Of a DNA stretch of 64,000 nt, positions 63,635 through 64,000 are shown piece by piece. The notes beneath the pieces were generated by a model. It had not been told where the DNA came from and ran no database searches. It was given only the letters and a program-made list of their open reading frames with translations. The stretch spans positions 124,001 through 188,000 of the forward strand of contig JACQAM010000004.1 in assembly GCA_016194975.1 (NCBI GenBank), in the 5' to 3' direction. Position numbers and translations under genes: made by a program. This stretch comes from Bacteroidota bacterium. Lineage in GTDB: Bacteria; Bacteroidota; Bacteroidia; Palsa-965. How positions within the stretch are numbered: position 1 is the first letter of the stretch; each line of letters starts with the position of its first letter.

Positions 63635-64000
63635 ATGAGCAACAAAAATCAAATATTAGAAGAGCACATTTCGTCGGATTACAAATATGGTTTTGTTTCC
63701 GACATTGATACCGAGTTTGCGCCGAAGGGATTGAACGAAGAGATCGTGAAATTCATTTCGAAGAAGAAGGAAGAACCGGAATGGATGCTTGAATTCCGCT
63801 TGAAAGCATTCCGTTACTGGCTGAAGATGGACGAGCCCCGAAACTGGGCACAGATCTCTTATCCGAAAATAAATTTCCAGGATATCAGTTATTACGCTGC
63901 GCCAAAGAAAAAAAATGCAGTCGGTTCGCTCGATGAAGTGGATCCGGAATTGCTGAAGACTTTTGAGAAACTCGGAATTTCCCTCGAGGAACAGAAACGC
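63635..64000 (+). CDS. sufB: Fe-S cluster assembly scaffold SufB, 3'-truncated by window edge
   Basis: The first 122 residues from ATG 63635 are visible. They show the SufB N-terminus: YKYGFVSDIDTEFAPKGLNE, EEPEWMLEFRLKAFRYWLKM and WAQISYPKINFQDISYYAAP. SufB with SufC and SufD builds Fe-S clusters on a scaffold in the cytoplasm. The rest of the operon lies beyond the window. Assignment is secure by sequence pattern and context after sufA. Confidence 0.95.
   Translation, partial: MSNKNQILEEHISSDYKYGFVSDIDTEFAPKGLNEEIVKFISKKKEEPEWMLEFRLKAFRYWLKMDEPRNWAQISYPKINFQDISYYAAPKKKNAVGSLDEVDPELLKTFEKLGISLEEQKR

Noticed and set aside
1-64000. tRNA, rRNA and riboswitch genes (including a TPP riboswitch before thiL)
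   Set aside because: No cloverleaf, rRNA core or conserved riboswitch segments could be recognised; the thiL leader is only a few bases long.

Overview
The window comes from a member of the Bacteroidota, probably a free-living, surface-associated or gliding lineage. The signs are type IX secretion (T9SS) C-terminal sorting domains on seven proteins, a PorP/SprF-like protein paired with a giant SprB-like repeat adhesin, the phylum-typical fusions MurF-Alr and DAHP synthase-chorismate mutase, LytTR regulators, and promoters of the Bacteroidota type (TTG, about 20 bases, TAnnTTTG). No rRNA, tRNA, CRISPR array, phage or transposase gene was recognised.

Layout. Bases 1-6,100 hold the 3' part of meaB, a LytTR regulator in a repeat-rich setting, a small ORF with its own terminator, and a large hybrid histidine kinase. 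Bases 6,100-11,900 hold murF-alr and tdk facing a plus-strand run of a conserved unknown, an M28 peptidase and rsmI. Bases 11,900-18,700 form a minus-strand operon of three T9SS cargo proteins joined by GTGA overlaps. Bases 19,000-25,850 hold an XRE regulator, corA, a YiiX-like protein that has lost its catalytic residues, a MORN-repeat protein, a lipoprotein gene with an apparent A8 frameshift, a SCO1-like protein and aroF-pheA. Bases 25,900-38,250 hold a CotH-like T9SS protein, a DUF1569 protein, a cold-shock protein, and the sprF/sprB-like pair, whose adhesin has 30 repeats of about 76 residues. Bases 38,300-44,500 hold a tiny LytTR-like ORF, rpoN with a PAP2-like membrane protein, and the sdhCAB operon. 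Bases 44,700-57,150 hold three more T9SS proteins, aminopeptidase P, an alpha/beta hydrolase, a 43-residue membrane ORF, and a LytS/LytR-type two-component pair downstream of a T9SS cargo gene. Bases 57,650-64,000 hold a conserved helical protein, thiL, a STAS-like protein overlapping a PAS kinase, and the start of the suf operon.

Two themes stand out. The first is surface biology: eight secreted or adhesive proteins and several sensory kinases lie in 64 kb. The second is the intergenic DNA, which is full of short word-like inverted repeats whose two arms often sit at opposite edges of a gap, touching stop or start codons. Several unrelated word families follow this same geometry, and I consider it the least explained structure in the window. 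Three genes also share a -7-like box exactly four bases before ATG, which suggests leaderless mRNAs.
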